This document shows, one piece after another, positions 9,325 to 16,951 of a stretch of DNA of 64,000 nt. Both the position numbers and the translations under genes were made by a program. Where the stretch lies: NCBI RefSeq assembly GCF_051521505.1, contig NZ_CP150356.1, positions 10,974,001 to 11,038,000 of the forward strand. Direction: 5' to 3'. The notes under the pieces are model-generated. The model was not told where the DNA came from and made no database searches. It saw only the letters and a list, made by a program, of their open reading frames with translations. Within the stretch, counting starts at the first letter, position 1, and every line of letters starts with the position of its first letter. Origin of the DNA: Sorangium sp025924095 (lineage in GTDB: Bacteria > Myxococcota_A > Polyangia > Polyangiales > Polyangiaceae).

Positions 9325-9918
9325 TCACCCCTTATCCCGGGGCGGTCGCGCTCGGGGATTCGGGGCTTGGGGAATGGGCGTCTGATTCGCCGTGGCCTCG
9401 GCGGTCCGCCATAGGTGCCCGAGCTCATCGCAGGCGCGGGCCAGGCGCTTGTACGCGGTCGAGACCGGGAGCGAGAGCTGCGTTGCGATCTCGTTCATCG
9501 ACACCCCTGCCAGATACCGCGTGAGCACGTCGCGCAGCTCGGGGGGGATCTGGTGAATGAGGGCGCGCGCCTGCTGGCGTCGCGACACGTCCTCGACGAG
9601 CTCGAGGGCCGTCGGGCTCTCGTCGGGCATCTCGGGATCTGGCTCGGTGCCTGGCCATTCCCGTGGGCGGCGCTTGACCTTCTCGTGGTAGTGCGACGCC
9701 GTGAAGACCGCGATTCGGTTCTGCCATCGATCGGCCGGCGAGCGCTCCGCGTCGTAATTGCCCCATGTCTTGAGCATCTGCTCCAAGACATCTTGCGCCA
9801 CGTCGTGCACGTCTGACGACGGAACACCCAGGCGGACAAGCCATCGAGCCAGGCGCTTGAGGGCGCGCTCCGAAAGAAGGACGTCAATCCCAGGATAGCG
9901 ACCGTCCCTCTTCGCCAT
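9325..9918 (-). CDS. ECF-type RNA polymerase sigma factor
   Basis: 197 residues. Sigma region 2 lies at about residues 15-80 (HDVAQDVLEQMLKTWGNYD) and region 4 at about 110-170 (LPPELRDVL-type helix, then MNEIATQLSLPVSTAYKRLA as the helix-turn-helix). There is no long N-terminal domain, as expected for an ECF sigma, which directs RNA polymerase to a specific regulon. No classical anti-sigma gene is adjacent; the nearest membrane protein is the HTH protein starting at 10352, divergent from it, which could fill that role (inference). A Crp-type palindrome lies only 11 bp upstream of the start codon, suggesting control by the neighbouring Crp-like proteins. A Pro/Arg-rich tail of ~20 residues ends the protein. 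Confidence 0.85.
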   Translation of the reverse strand: MAKRDGRYPGIDVLLSERALKRLARWLVRLGVPSSDVHDVAQDVLEQMLKTWGNYDAERSPADRWQNRIAVFTASHYHEKVKRRPREWPGTEPDPEMPDESPTALELVEDVSRRQQARALIHQIPPELRDVLTRYLAGVSMNEIATQLSLPVSTAYKRLARACDELGHLWRTAEATANQTPIPQAPNPRARPPRDKG

Positions 9919-9928
9919 GCTCTCATGG

Positions 9929-9944
9929 TGTCACAAATGCGACA
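9929..9944. promoter_or_regulatory. Crp/Fnr-type operator 1
   Basis: TGTCACAAATGCGACA, half sites TGTCA and CGACA separated by six bases, exactly the 5-6-5 geometry of Crp-family sites. Eleven bases upstream of the sigma-factor start, where a bound regulator would be expected to repress. Confidence 0.6.
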
Positions 9945-10216
9945 TCGCGTAAAGGCCGATGCGCCAATTTCCGTGAGCACCGTGCGCGGGAGCGCCGCGC
10001 CAGCCCCCGCAGCTCGGAGAGCACGCCGAGCAGGAGCGCCGTCGCGACGCACACCGAGAGCGTCGACCGGCCATCTCTGGCCAGGCGTTCACCCGCGTCA
10101 GCGACGAGCCCCGCCGCGCCTCGCCGCGCCCACCACCGCGCAGGCGGTGCGACTCGGGGAGCAGGCGGACCCGACCTCGCAACACCTCTCGATTTCCAAT
10201 TTGGGGGTTCTCACAG

Positions 10217-10232
10217 TGTCGCAAATGTGACA
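10217..10232. promoter_or_regulatory. Crp/Fnr-type operator 2
   Basis: TGTCGCAAATGTGACA, sharing the AAAT centre and half sites of operator 1, with the two half-site variants swapped. It lies 120 bp upstream of the membrane HTH gene start at 10352. Confidence 0.6.
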
Positions 10233-10351
10233 TGGTGTCCCGACGCGGTCCAGGCCGCTTGGCCCGTTCCCCGACCACCCCACCCGGGGGGACAGCGCCG
10301 ACGCGTGGCGCGTTCAAGGCCGGCCGGGCCGCGCTTTGTCCGGAGGTGCCT

Positions 10352-11260
10352 ATGACATGGGCTCAGGTACATGAGATATTACGCATCAACGCCGGTGTGC
10401 TCGCGCTCGGTCTGCTTGTCTCTGTTCTCGTCATCGCCGGTCTCGTCGGGGAGCTCGCCCTCGCGAACCGAAGGCTTGGCAGAGCCAGAGGCGAGCGGGA
10501 TGCCGCGGTCGAGCGCGAGCGCGCGGCGAAAGAAACGGTCGGTGCGATTCAGAACTGGGACGTGGAGGAGATGCGGCGTCTCCTCGGGTTGTTCGTGACG
10601 ACCGCCGATGCCATGGTCGCCGAGATCGACGAGTTTCGCGGTCGATCCGTGCCGTCTCCGGCGGAAGCCTTCAGGCTGCTCTGCCGCGGGGACGACGATT
10701 GGCAGACCCGATTTGCTTATGCATCTGGCCTGTCCCCCGGTGCCGCGGCGGCCGTCATGGACGGGCGTCGCGCCATCAACGAAAGGATGGCGCGGCACCT
10801 CGCGGATTTCACGGGGGTCTCTGTCAACGCGTGGCTCATGCTCTCCCGCATCCATGGCGCCTATCGCCTGCTCTCGGAGACGACCATGGTTCGCACGCGC
10901 GACGCCCTCACGGCTGCGATCTCGCGTCGTCGTGCCGCGTTCGCCGAGCTGGCCGAGCTCCCCGGCGGCCCCGCTCCCGCCGACAGCGCCGAGCCGCCGC
11001 CCGCCCCGGTCAAGGCGTCGGCGCCACCGCCCGTGCCGACGGTGCGCCCGGGCGAGCCGCCTCCCCCGCCGATCGCGCCGCCGCCGCCCACGGTCCCGGC
11101 GCCGCCCGCTGGCGAGCGGCGCAGGCCGTGGAGGCCGGCCGATGATCGCCAGGCCGCCGCGCTGACCGAGCTCCCCGTGCTGAGCGAGCCCGACGAGGGA
11201 GATGAGCCCACCTCGCAATTCCGACCGGATCGCACCCTGCCCGGTGTGGGCCTGTCGTAG
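10352..11260 (+). CDS. Membrane-anchored protein with HigA-like helix-turn-helix
   Basis: 302 residues. ATG at 10352 follows GGAGGT by about five bases; the frame opens upstream but without such a site. Residues 12-36 form one transmembrane helix, then a charged coiled coil (about 38-65). Residues ~103-172 resemble the XRE-family domain of HigA antitoxins: SPAEAFRLL, then GLSPGAAAAVMDGRRAINER, then MARHLADFTGVSVNAWLML and a terminal Arg-Ile-His-Gly-Ala-Tyr. Residues ~205-280 are Pro-rich, with an acidic end. A DNA-binding type domain tethered to the membrane could act as a membrane regulator, or the domain may now bind protein. No HigB toxin gene is adjacent. Operator 2 lies upstream and operator 3 starts directly after its stop codon. 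Confidence 0.65.
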   Translation: MTWAQVHEILRINAGVLALGLLVSVLVIAGLVGELALANRRLGRARGERDAAVERERAAKETVGAIQNWDVEEMRRLLGLFVTTADAMVAEIDEFRGRSVPSPAEAFRLLCRGDDDWQTRFAYASGLSPGAAAAVMDGRRAINERMARHLADFTGVSVNAWLMLSRIHGAYRLLSETTMVRTRDALTAAISRRRAAFAELAELPGGPAPADSAEPPPAPVKASAPPPVPTVRPGEPPPPPIAPPPPTVPAPPAGERRRPWRPADDRQAAALTELPVLSEPDEGDEPTSQFRPDRTLPGVGLS

Positions 11261-11276
11261 TGTCGTAAAAGCGACA
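11261..11276. promoter_or_regulatory. Crp/Fnr-type operator 3
   Basis: TGTCGTAAAAGCGACA, same spacing and half sites as operators 1 and 2. It begins at the base after the stop codon of the HTH protein and lies 50 bp before the first Crp-like gene, suggesting autoregulation. Confidence 0.6.
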
Positions 11277-11326
11277 CTGCGCCTCCGCTCTTCCGCGCAC
11301 GGGTCGCGCTCGCGTACCATGCGCCC

Positions 11327-12052
11327 GTGCCCTCGCACCCCGACGAGATCCTCCGTCACCGCGTCGAGTTGCTGGCGCGCTCGCCGGTGCTCCAGCGTGG
11401 GAGCCCCGACACGTTGACCCAGATCGCCAGCGCCACCACGACCGCGCGGGCCGAGGGACCCGATCCGCTCTACTCCGAGGGGAGCCCCGCGCTGCACGTG
11501 CTGCTGCTCGTCCGCGGGGCCGTCCGGCTCGATGCGACGATTCGCGGGCGCACCGTGCCGACCGGGTGGCACCGCGGCGGGGAGCTCATCGGAGAGGAAG
11601 CCGCGTATGAGCCCACGTACCGCGCCACGGCGGTCCCGCTCAGCCCGACGTCGATCGTCCAGCTGCCGGCCGGCGCCCTGCGCGCGGCGCTCGCGTCCGA
11701 TGCAGCGCTCGCGATCGCGTGGGGGCACCTGGCGCATGAGCGCTTGGTCGAGACGCAGCTGCGCCTGGGCGCGCTCGCCGCGAAAACGCATGTTCGTCTC
11801 GCGGGCTTCCTGCTGGATTACGCGCGCCGTTTCGGCAGCAAGGAGCTCGAGACGAACAAGCTTTTGCTGGTCGATCGGCCGACCGCCTCGCAGATCGCCG
11901 CATATCTCGGGGTCGTGAGGCAAACGGTGCAGAAGGACTATGACAAGCTGGAGGAGCTCGGCGGAATCCTGCGCGTGAGCGGCGGCCTGTACCTCCATCC
12001 CGCGGTGCTCGAGCGCATCGCCGACCAGGAAGGCCCGCCCTCGAGCAGGTGA
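11327..12052 (+). CDS. Crp/Fnr-family transcription regulator 1
   Basis: 241 residues from GTG at 11327; no strong ribosome site. The N-terminal jelly-roll (about 20-120) includes GELIGEEAAYEPTYRATA, aligning with the phosphate-binding cassette of cyclic-nucleotide-binding domains (Gly-Glu and the later Arg are kept). A long dimerisation helix follows, then a winged helix-turn-helix at about 180-225 (TASQIAAYLGVVRQTVQKDY). E. coli Crp has Arg-Glu-Thr-Val at the start of the recognition helix; this has Arg-Gln-Thr-Val, which could fit the C in TGTC half sites (inference). Paralogous to the next gene. Operator 3 lies upstream. Confidence 0.88.
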   Translation: MPSHPDEILRHRVELLARSPVLQRGSPDTLTQIASATTTARAEGPDPLYSEGSPALHVLLLVRGAVRLDATIRGRTVPTGWHRGGELIGEEAAYEPTYRATAVPLSPTSIVQLPAGALRAALASDAALAIAWGHLAHERLVETQLRLGALAAKTHVRLAGFLLDYARRFGSKELETNKLLLVDRPTASQIAAYLGVVRQTVQKDYDKLEELGGILRVSGGLYLHPAVLERIADQEGPPSSR

Positions 12053-12150
12053 ATCGAGTCGCGGACCCGCCCCCGGTGTCGAGCTGAGGTACAAACGACG
12101 GTCGAGAGCAGGCCTTTTGCGCACGGGTCGCGCTCGTGTACGGTAAGCGC

Positions 12151-12879
12151 GTGCCTCCGCTCCCCGACGACGCCCTGCGTGACCGCGTCGAGCTGCTCGC
12201 GCGCTCGCCGGTCCTCAAGCGGGCGAGCGCCGACACGCTGATCCAGATCGCGAGCGCCGGGAGCACGGCGCAGATTGAGGGGCCGGACCCGATCTACACC
12301 GCGGGGAGCCCCGCGGCCTACGCGCTGCTCCTCGTCCGCGGCACCGTCCGGCTCGACGCCACGATCACCGAGCGCACGGTGCCGATCGGGTGGTACCGCG
12401 CCAGGGAGATCATCGGCGACGAAGCCGTCTATCAGGTCACGTACCGCACGACGGCCATCGCGCTCAGCCCGGTCATGCTCGTGCGGCTGCCGGCTCGTGC
12501 CCTGCGCGCCGCCCTCGCCTCGGATGCCGAGCTCAACTTCGCGTGGGGGAATGAGCAGCACCGGCGCATGGTCGAGACCCAGCTGCGGCTCGGCTCGCTC
12601 GGGGCGACCACGCACGTGCGGCTCGCCGCGTTCTTGCTCAACTACGCGCGCCGATTCGGCGCCGAGCGGGCCGGCGCGAACCACATCGTCCTCGACGAAA
12701 AGCCGACCGCCTCTCAAATCGCCGCGTATCTCGGCGTCGTCCGGCAGACGGTCCAGAGGGACCTCGACAAGCTCGAGGCGCTCCGCGCGATCGAGCGAGG
12801 GAGCGGCGGCGGCCTGCACCTCTTCCCGGAGGTCCTCGCGCGCATCGCCGGCGACGAGGGGCCGCCGTCGAGCAGGTAG
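12151..12879 (+). CDS. Crp/Fnr-family transcription regulator 2
   Basis: 242 residues from GTG at 12151, chosen because it aligns with the start of the upstream paralogue; an in-frame GTG at 12136 is also possible. Same layout as regulator 1: jelly-roll with EIIGDEAVYQVTYRTTA as the nucleotide-binding cassette equivalent, dimerisation helix, and HTH TASQIAAYLGVVRQTVQRDL. The recognition helix start is identical in the two proteins, so they may share or compete for the same operators or form heterodimers. The 15-20 bp before both starts are also similar, pointing to tandem duplication that included the leader. No operator is found directly in front of this copy. Confidence 0.88.
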   Translation: MPPLPDDALRDRVELLARSPVLKRASADTLIQIASAGSTAQIEGPDPIYTAGSPAAYALLLVRGTVRLDATITERTVPIGWYRAREIIGDEAVYQVTYRTTAIALSPVMLVRLPARALRAALASDAELNFAWGNEQHRRMVETQLRLGSLGATTHVRLAAFLLNYARRFGAERAGANHIVLDEKPTASQIAAYLGVVRQTVQRDLDKLEALRAIERGSGGGLHLFPEVLARIAGDEGPPSSR

Positions 12880-12908
12880 CGCCGGAACCATTCGTTCTGC
12901 ACCGGCGC
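12879..12908 (+). terminator. Weak hairpin after regulator 2
   Basis: Seven-base stem GCGCCGG/CCGGCGC with a 16-base loop, starting at the last base of the stop codon. No T-run follows, so only a weak terminator candidate. Confidence 0.3.
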
Positions 12909-13149
12909 GTGGTTGGATATCGTAGGGAGTTGATGAAGGATGGCTCTCCCGTAGGACCTGTGCGCCACGCCGCCTTTCCGTAACTCAGATCGCCTTTACG
13001 TTTAGCGCGGCGAAATTTCCTCAAAATCGAACGATCCGGTCTCGAAAAAATACAAATGAAGGATCGGGATGGCCGGTAATGCCACGGGGGACGAGGACTC
13101 CCAATCTTCCCCGTGGTTTTTTGCGTTTTCTTGCGGTAGCCTCGCCAAC

Positions 13150-14046
13150 GTGCGTTCCTTTGGTGTGTGTCTCGCGGTCCTCCTCGTGTCGGCGGGCGCG
13201 CATGCCGAGCCGTCGCGGCGCGGCATGCGCGAGCAGACGATCCAGGCGGCCAACCGAGCTGTCGGGGAGCGGCGCTTGGCCGACGGTCGCGAGCTCTGGC
13301 GGGCGCTGTGGGAGTCCGAGCGGGCGCCGGAGGCCGCCTGTAACATTGGACAGCTATCGAGCCGCATGGGCGAGCTCGTCACGGCCCAGGAGTACCTGGC
13401 GATCTGCGTGCGCCTGGACCCCCGCGAGGCGCACAGGATCGAGCTCGCGCGGGTCGAGGCGCGGCTCGGGCGCCTGATCGTCCGTGCAGATCCCGGCGTG
13501 ACCGTGCGCGTCGACGGGCGAGAGCTCGAGCCCGGGGCACGCGAGACGTGGGTGCGAGCCGGCGACCATTTCGTGGAGATTGAGCGCGCAGGGCGGCGTG
13601 CGTCTGCTCCCGTGCTGGTGCCTGCGGGCGAGCGTCGGCAGGTGACGCTCGAGCTCCCCCCGGAGCGGCCCGCCAGCCCCCCGGAGCGGCCCGCCCGCGC
13701 TGCGCGCCGGCCCCCTCCGCCGCCCGAACCGGGCCCGACGTGGCCGATCTACGCCGGCCTGGCTGGCGCCGCCGCTGCCGCCGTGGCCGGCGGGACCGCG
13801 CTCGCGATAGCGGAGGACCGGCGCGTCGCCGCGTTCCGGCGCGCGCGGCAGATCAGCCCGACGAACGGATGCATCGCGCCCCGGCCCGGTTGTGACGAGG
13901 TGACCGAGACCACGGAGGAGCATTTCACGCTTCGCACGGTCGCGATAGGCGCGTTCATCGGCGCCGCGGTCCTCGGCGCCGGAACGGGGGTCTATTGGTA
14001 CGTTCGGCCCGATGGCGCATCCGTGGCAGTGGCACGCCGATGGTGA
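13150..14046 (+). CDS. PEGA-like membrane protein with signal peptide
   Basis: 298 residues. GTG at 13150 gives a clean signal peptide (about 1-19, cut after AGAHA); an ATG at 13069 would put 27 extra residues before it. Residues ~25-105 look TPR-like. Residues ~108-175 match a PEGA-type unit (GRLIVRADPGVTVRVDGREL, then VRAGDHFVEIERAG). A Pro/Arg linker follows, then two hydrophobic segments (about 198-220 and 258-283). In myxobacteria such proteins often accompany serine/threonine kinases and act as periplasmic partners (family knowledge). Its end overlaps the start of the pseudokinase gene by seven bases, so the two are coupled. The ~270 bp upstream is unusually A+T rich for this window. 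Confidence 0.72.
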   Translation: MRSFGVCLAVLLVSAGAHAEPSRRGMREQTIQAANRAVGERRLADGRELWRALWESERAPEAACNIGQLSSRMGELVTAQEYLAICVRLDPREAHRIELARVEARLGRLIVRADPGVTVRVDGRELEPGARETWVRAGDHFVEIERAGRRASAPVLVPAGERRQVTLELPPERPASPPERPARAARRPPPPPEPGPTWPIYAGLAGAAAAAVAGGTALAIAEDRRVAAFRRARQISPTNGCIAPRPGCDEVTETTEEHFTLRTVAIGAFIGAAVLGAGTGVYWYVRPDGASVAVARRW

Positions 14047-15221
14047 TTCCGGGTTACGAGATCGGCGATCGGATCGACGCGCCTCCGCCGCTCCAAGGGT
14101 GGCAATGCACCAAGGAGGGCGAACCGTGGTGCATCTACGCGGCGCCCCAAGGTGACACAGGCTTTTCAGAGCGCCTGGAGCGCCTGCGGCGCGTAAAGCT
14201 TCCGTGGTCACCGGCCATCGTCGATGGAGGGATGACTGAAGAGGGCTGCCCGTACGTCGTCACCGAGCCAGCAGGGACGCCTGTTTCCCTGTCGGGTGGA
14301 TGGCAGGGGATCGCAGAGATGCTTCGTCACGCCCTGAACGCTGCGGGGGCGCTGTTAGCGGCTCACGAGATGGGCGTGTGTCATGGGGACCTGACGCTCG
14401 AATCTCTGAGCCTCGACGCGCGGGGTGAAGTGCGCATCGCGCGGCTTGGATTCTTGGCGCTGTTCCGGGTCGAGCTCTGTGAGACGCATCGGCCCCAAGC
14501 GCCCGAGGTGCTGAGGCGCGGCCATCCGACCGGCCCGCAGGCCGATGTCTACAGCCTGGCGGCGATCCTTGATCGTGTCGTGCGTGATCGCCTGCCGGCG
14601 GGCGCCGTTCTCCCTGCGCCGCTCGCCGAGCTCATCGCGAGGGGCACGGCGGAGCACCACGAGGAGCGTTACACCGACATGCTCGAGCTCTTCGATCGTT
14701 TGCGAGACGCATCGACAGAGGTGCTCGCGGCCCAGCTCGTCGTGCCAGACGATCGCGATACGGCCCCCGTCGCGATCGACGACGGGCCGAAGACGCCCCG
14801 CGGCCCATCGAGCCGGCAGACGGTCCCGGCGTCGATAGAAATACGAGCCGTGCGGCGCGGGGCCGCGCCGCACCCGGCGTCGTCGGTCCCCGAGCTCCCC
14901 GTGCAGGCCTCCCGTGTGACGGGCCCCGTGGCCGTCGTTGCGCTCGGCCTCGCAGCGCTGGCGCTCGGGACCGCTGCGAGCCTGGCCGTGCTGCTCCGCC
15001 CATCGCCCATCGTTGTGCAGGTACCTGCGCCGGCCGCTGCACCGCCGCCATCCGCCACGGCGCCGCCCGCGAAAGCGGAGCCGGCGCCCGCCGCCGCGCC
15101 GACGCCCCCGCCCTCGTCCCCTGCGCCGTCCCCCCGGCGAAGAGCGCGCACGCCGATGGAGGAGCTTTGCGAGTCCGAAGGATGGTATTCGTGCACGATG
15201 CCTCGGTCAGCTAGGAGGTGA
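14040..15221 (+). CDS. Membrane-anchored serine/threonine pseudokinase
   Basis: 393 residues. The kinase fold is recognisable from CHGDLTLESLSLDARGEVRI (catalytic-loop equivalent, residues 114-133), QAPEVL (APE motif) and DVYSLAAIL (DxWS region). HRDLKPEN is changed to HGDLTLES, so the catalytic Lys and Asn are lost. DFG is replaced by LGF, the glycine loop is absent and no VAxK lysine is seen. Catalysis is therefore unlikely, and it may act as a scaffold or sensor. One transmembrane helix lies at about residues 302-325, followed by a Pro/Ala-rich outer tail. It is coupled to the PEGA gene before it and the lipoprotein after it, whose ribosome site overlaps its stop codon. Confidence 0.78.
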   Translation: MVIPGYEIGDRIDAPPPLQGWQCTKEGEPWCIYAAPQGDTGFSERLERLRRVKLPWSPAIVDGGMTEEGCPYVVTEPAGTPVSLSGGWQGIAEMLRHALNAAGALLAAHEMGVCHGDLTLESLSLDARGEVRIARLGFLALFRVELCETHRPQAPEVLRRGHPTGPQADVYSLAAILDRVVRDRLPAGAVLPAPLAELIARGTAEHHEERYTDMLELFDRLRDASTEVLAAQLVVPDDRDTAPVAIDDGPKTPRGPSSRQTVPASIEIRAVRRGAAPHPASSVPELPVQASRVTGPVAVVALGLAALALGTAASLAVLLRPSPIVVQVPAPAAAPPPSATAPPAKAEPAPAAAPTPPPSSPAPSPRRRARTPMEELCESEGWYSCTMPRSARR

Positions 15222-15222
15222 C

Positions 15223-16266
15223 ATGTCATTCCGCATCATCGCGTCCGCCGTCGTGACGGCGATATGGTTTACGATACCGTTGGCGTGCCAGTCGCCATAT
15301 ACGTATCTCAACTGCGGCGAAACCAACGATTGCCACACTGACGCTCAGAACGCTCCGGGGACAGTCTGTGTGGACGAAGTCTGCACATGCCAAAGCCGGA
15401 CCCAGGTCATCTGCTGCGACTTCAAGCAGGCCGACGATCCGGATTGTGAGCTCGCGTGCCGCCCTTGCTGGTCATGTCCCGAGGGCACCAGGGGCTGCGA
15501 GGGCGCGGACTTTGAATGCCGTTCGCCTGCTGATTGCGCCCCCGTACCCACCACTTGCCCGAACATTAGCTCGTGCGAGCTCGGGCGATGCGGGCACACC
15601 TTCCAGGCCGGGACGACGGAAGTCCAAAAGTTGGGGGACTGCACGCGGCGGAGGTGTGACGGCCTGGGCGTCGTCGAGTATGTCGTCGATTTCGCCGATA
15701 CGCATGATGACGGGAACGATTGCACTGTTGATCAATGCGACGAGACCGGACCAACTCACAAGGTTAGCCCGGATGGTACAGGCTGCAAAGGCGGCAAGGG
15801 CTACTGCGTCGCCGGCCAGTGCGTGGAATGTATGCGGCAAAGCGATTGCGAGGACTTGCCGGACGCCGTTTGCGGCGCACATAAGTGCATCCCAGCGAGT
15901 TGCATGGATAGCCGCCTTAGTAGCAACGAAACGGACACCGATTGCGGCGGCCCCTGCGCGCCATGCGACGACGGCCAGAAATGCGAGGTTGATGCGGACT
16001 GCTCCTCTAACGCCTGCCAGTCTGGGCGCTGCGTCGCGCCGACCGCCAGCGACGAGCGGACGAACGGCAGCGAGACGGGCGTGGATTGCGGCGGCCGTGA
16101 CGCGCCTGCGTGCTCCGGCGGTGAGCGCTGCGCGTATCACCGGGACTGCACGAGCGGCGTGTGCATCGGCAACGTATGCCGTGCGCCGACATGCACCGAC
16201 GGCACGCAGAACGGCGAGGAGACCGGCATAGACTGCGGCGGCTCCTGCCCCGCCGCGTGCGAGTAG
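15223..16266 (+). CDS. Cysteine-rich surface lipoprotein
   Basis: 347 residues. ATG at 15223; the ribosome site AGGAGG lies in the last codons of the pseudokinase gene, so translation is coupled. The signal sequence ends in PLAC with the lipid Cys at residue 22. The mature protein has about 40 cysteines. Its second half holds three units of the type NGxETxxDCGG (NETDTDCGG, GSETGVDCGG, GEETGIDCGG) interleaved with CxxDxDCxSxxC modules. This pattern is common in secreted myxobacterial proteins of unknown role. It is presumably an exported ligand-binding or structural partner of the two coupled membrane proteins (inference). Third gene of the coupled trio. Confidence 0.75.
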   Translation: MSFRIIASAVVTAIWFTIPLACQSPYTYLNCGETNDCHTDAQNAPGTVCVDEVCTCQSRTQVICCDFKQADDPDCELACRPCWSCPEGTRGCEGADFECRSPADCAPVPTTCPNISSCELGRCGHTFQAGTTEVQKLGDCTRRRCDGLGVVEYVVDFADTHDDGNDCTVDQCDETGPTHKVSPDGTGCKGGKGYCVAGQCVECMRQSDCEDLPDAVCGAHKCIPASCMDSRLSSNETDTDCGGPCAPCDDGQKCEVDADCSSNACQSGRCVAPTASDERTNGSETGVDCGGRDAPACSGGERCAYHRDCTSGVCIGNVCRAPTCTDGTQNGEETGIDCGGSCPAACE

Positions 16267-16545
16267 TTCGGCGTCGATTGGGTCGTTGTAAGCGGCGTGC
16301 CAAACCCGGCGGGCTGCCTGTAACCAGGGCCGGAGCCGCCGGTCGATCCGCTGCGAACGTAGCAAGCCAGCGGGTAGACGAGATCCCACCGAGCTCGCTG
16401 CCGAGCGCCTCGATCACTCACCCGGCCGGTCGCGCTCCGGCTCCCATGTGCAAGGGCTGCATGGACGTAACGTAGTCCAGGTCGCCTGTTGACGCCGCCC
16501 CTCTTCCTGGGAGATCGGTGCGCTCATCCGGAAAGAGAGGAAGAC

Positions 16546-16951
16546 ATGGGGTGCAGCTTGAAGCTGAAGGCGAGCGCGCTCGTGCTATGTGGCGGGCTCG
16601 CGATGGTGCTCGCGTCGGCATGTGAATTGCCCACTTACGTATGCGACACAACAGAGTCTGTCGGAGTGGGCGCGGGATACCCGACAGAATCCGTAGGGGC
16701 GGGAGACTACCATCAGAGATGGCAACGAAGGTGAAGGCGGAGCCGAAGAAATGGGTAGCGCATCGCTGGCGATGGCAGGATGCGTTCCGGTCGCTAGGTG
16801 CAGCGAGTACTTCGAACATTGTCAGGCCGAAGGGTGGCCTTGCACGCGCATAACGACAAGCGGCCACACGTTCTGCCGCGACTGTCTTGACTATTGCCTT
16901 CGTGACGAACCATATGAATTCAGTGAGTGCCTTCGCCGTGGATATCGCTAG
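16546..16951 (+). pseudogene. Frameshifted small cysteine-rich lipoprotein
   Basis: The first frame (16546-16734) encodes a lipoprotein signal ending in ASAC (Cys26) and a Gly/Thr-rich stretch, then runs out of frame around 16697-16710. The second frame continues from there with a Gly/Glu-rich linker and a Cys-rich domain, CSEYFEHCQAEGWPC and CRDCLDYCLRDEPYEFSEC, to the stop at 16951. One indel would join them into about 135 residues. A sequencing error cannot be excluded. The next gene starts inside its 3' end. Function unknown. Confidence 0.5.

Larger units (their letters stand above)
9919..10351. other. Divergent control region between sigma factor and HTH membrane protein
   Basis: 433 bp with no credible gene. 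It contains two Crp-geometry palindromes, one near each end (9929-9944 and 10217-10232). The ends are clearly more A+T rich than the middle. The ribosome site GGAGGT at 10342 belongs to the next gene. Confidence 0.6.

Noticed and set aside
12077..12103. Possible fourth Crp operator before regulator 2
   Set aside because: Only one half site TGTCG is clear; the second half at the right spacing is missing.
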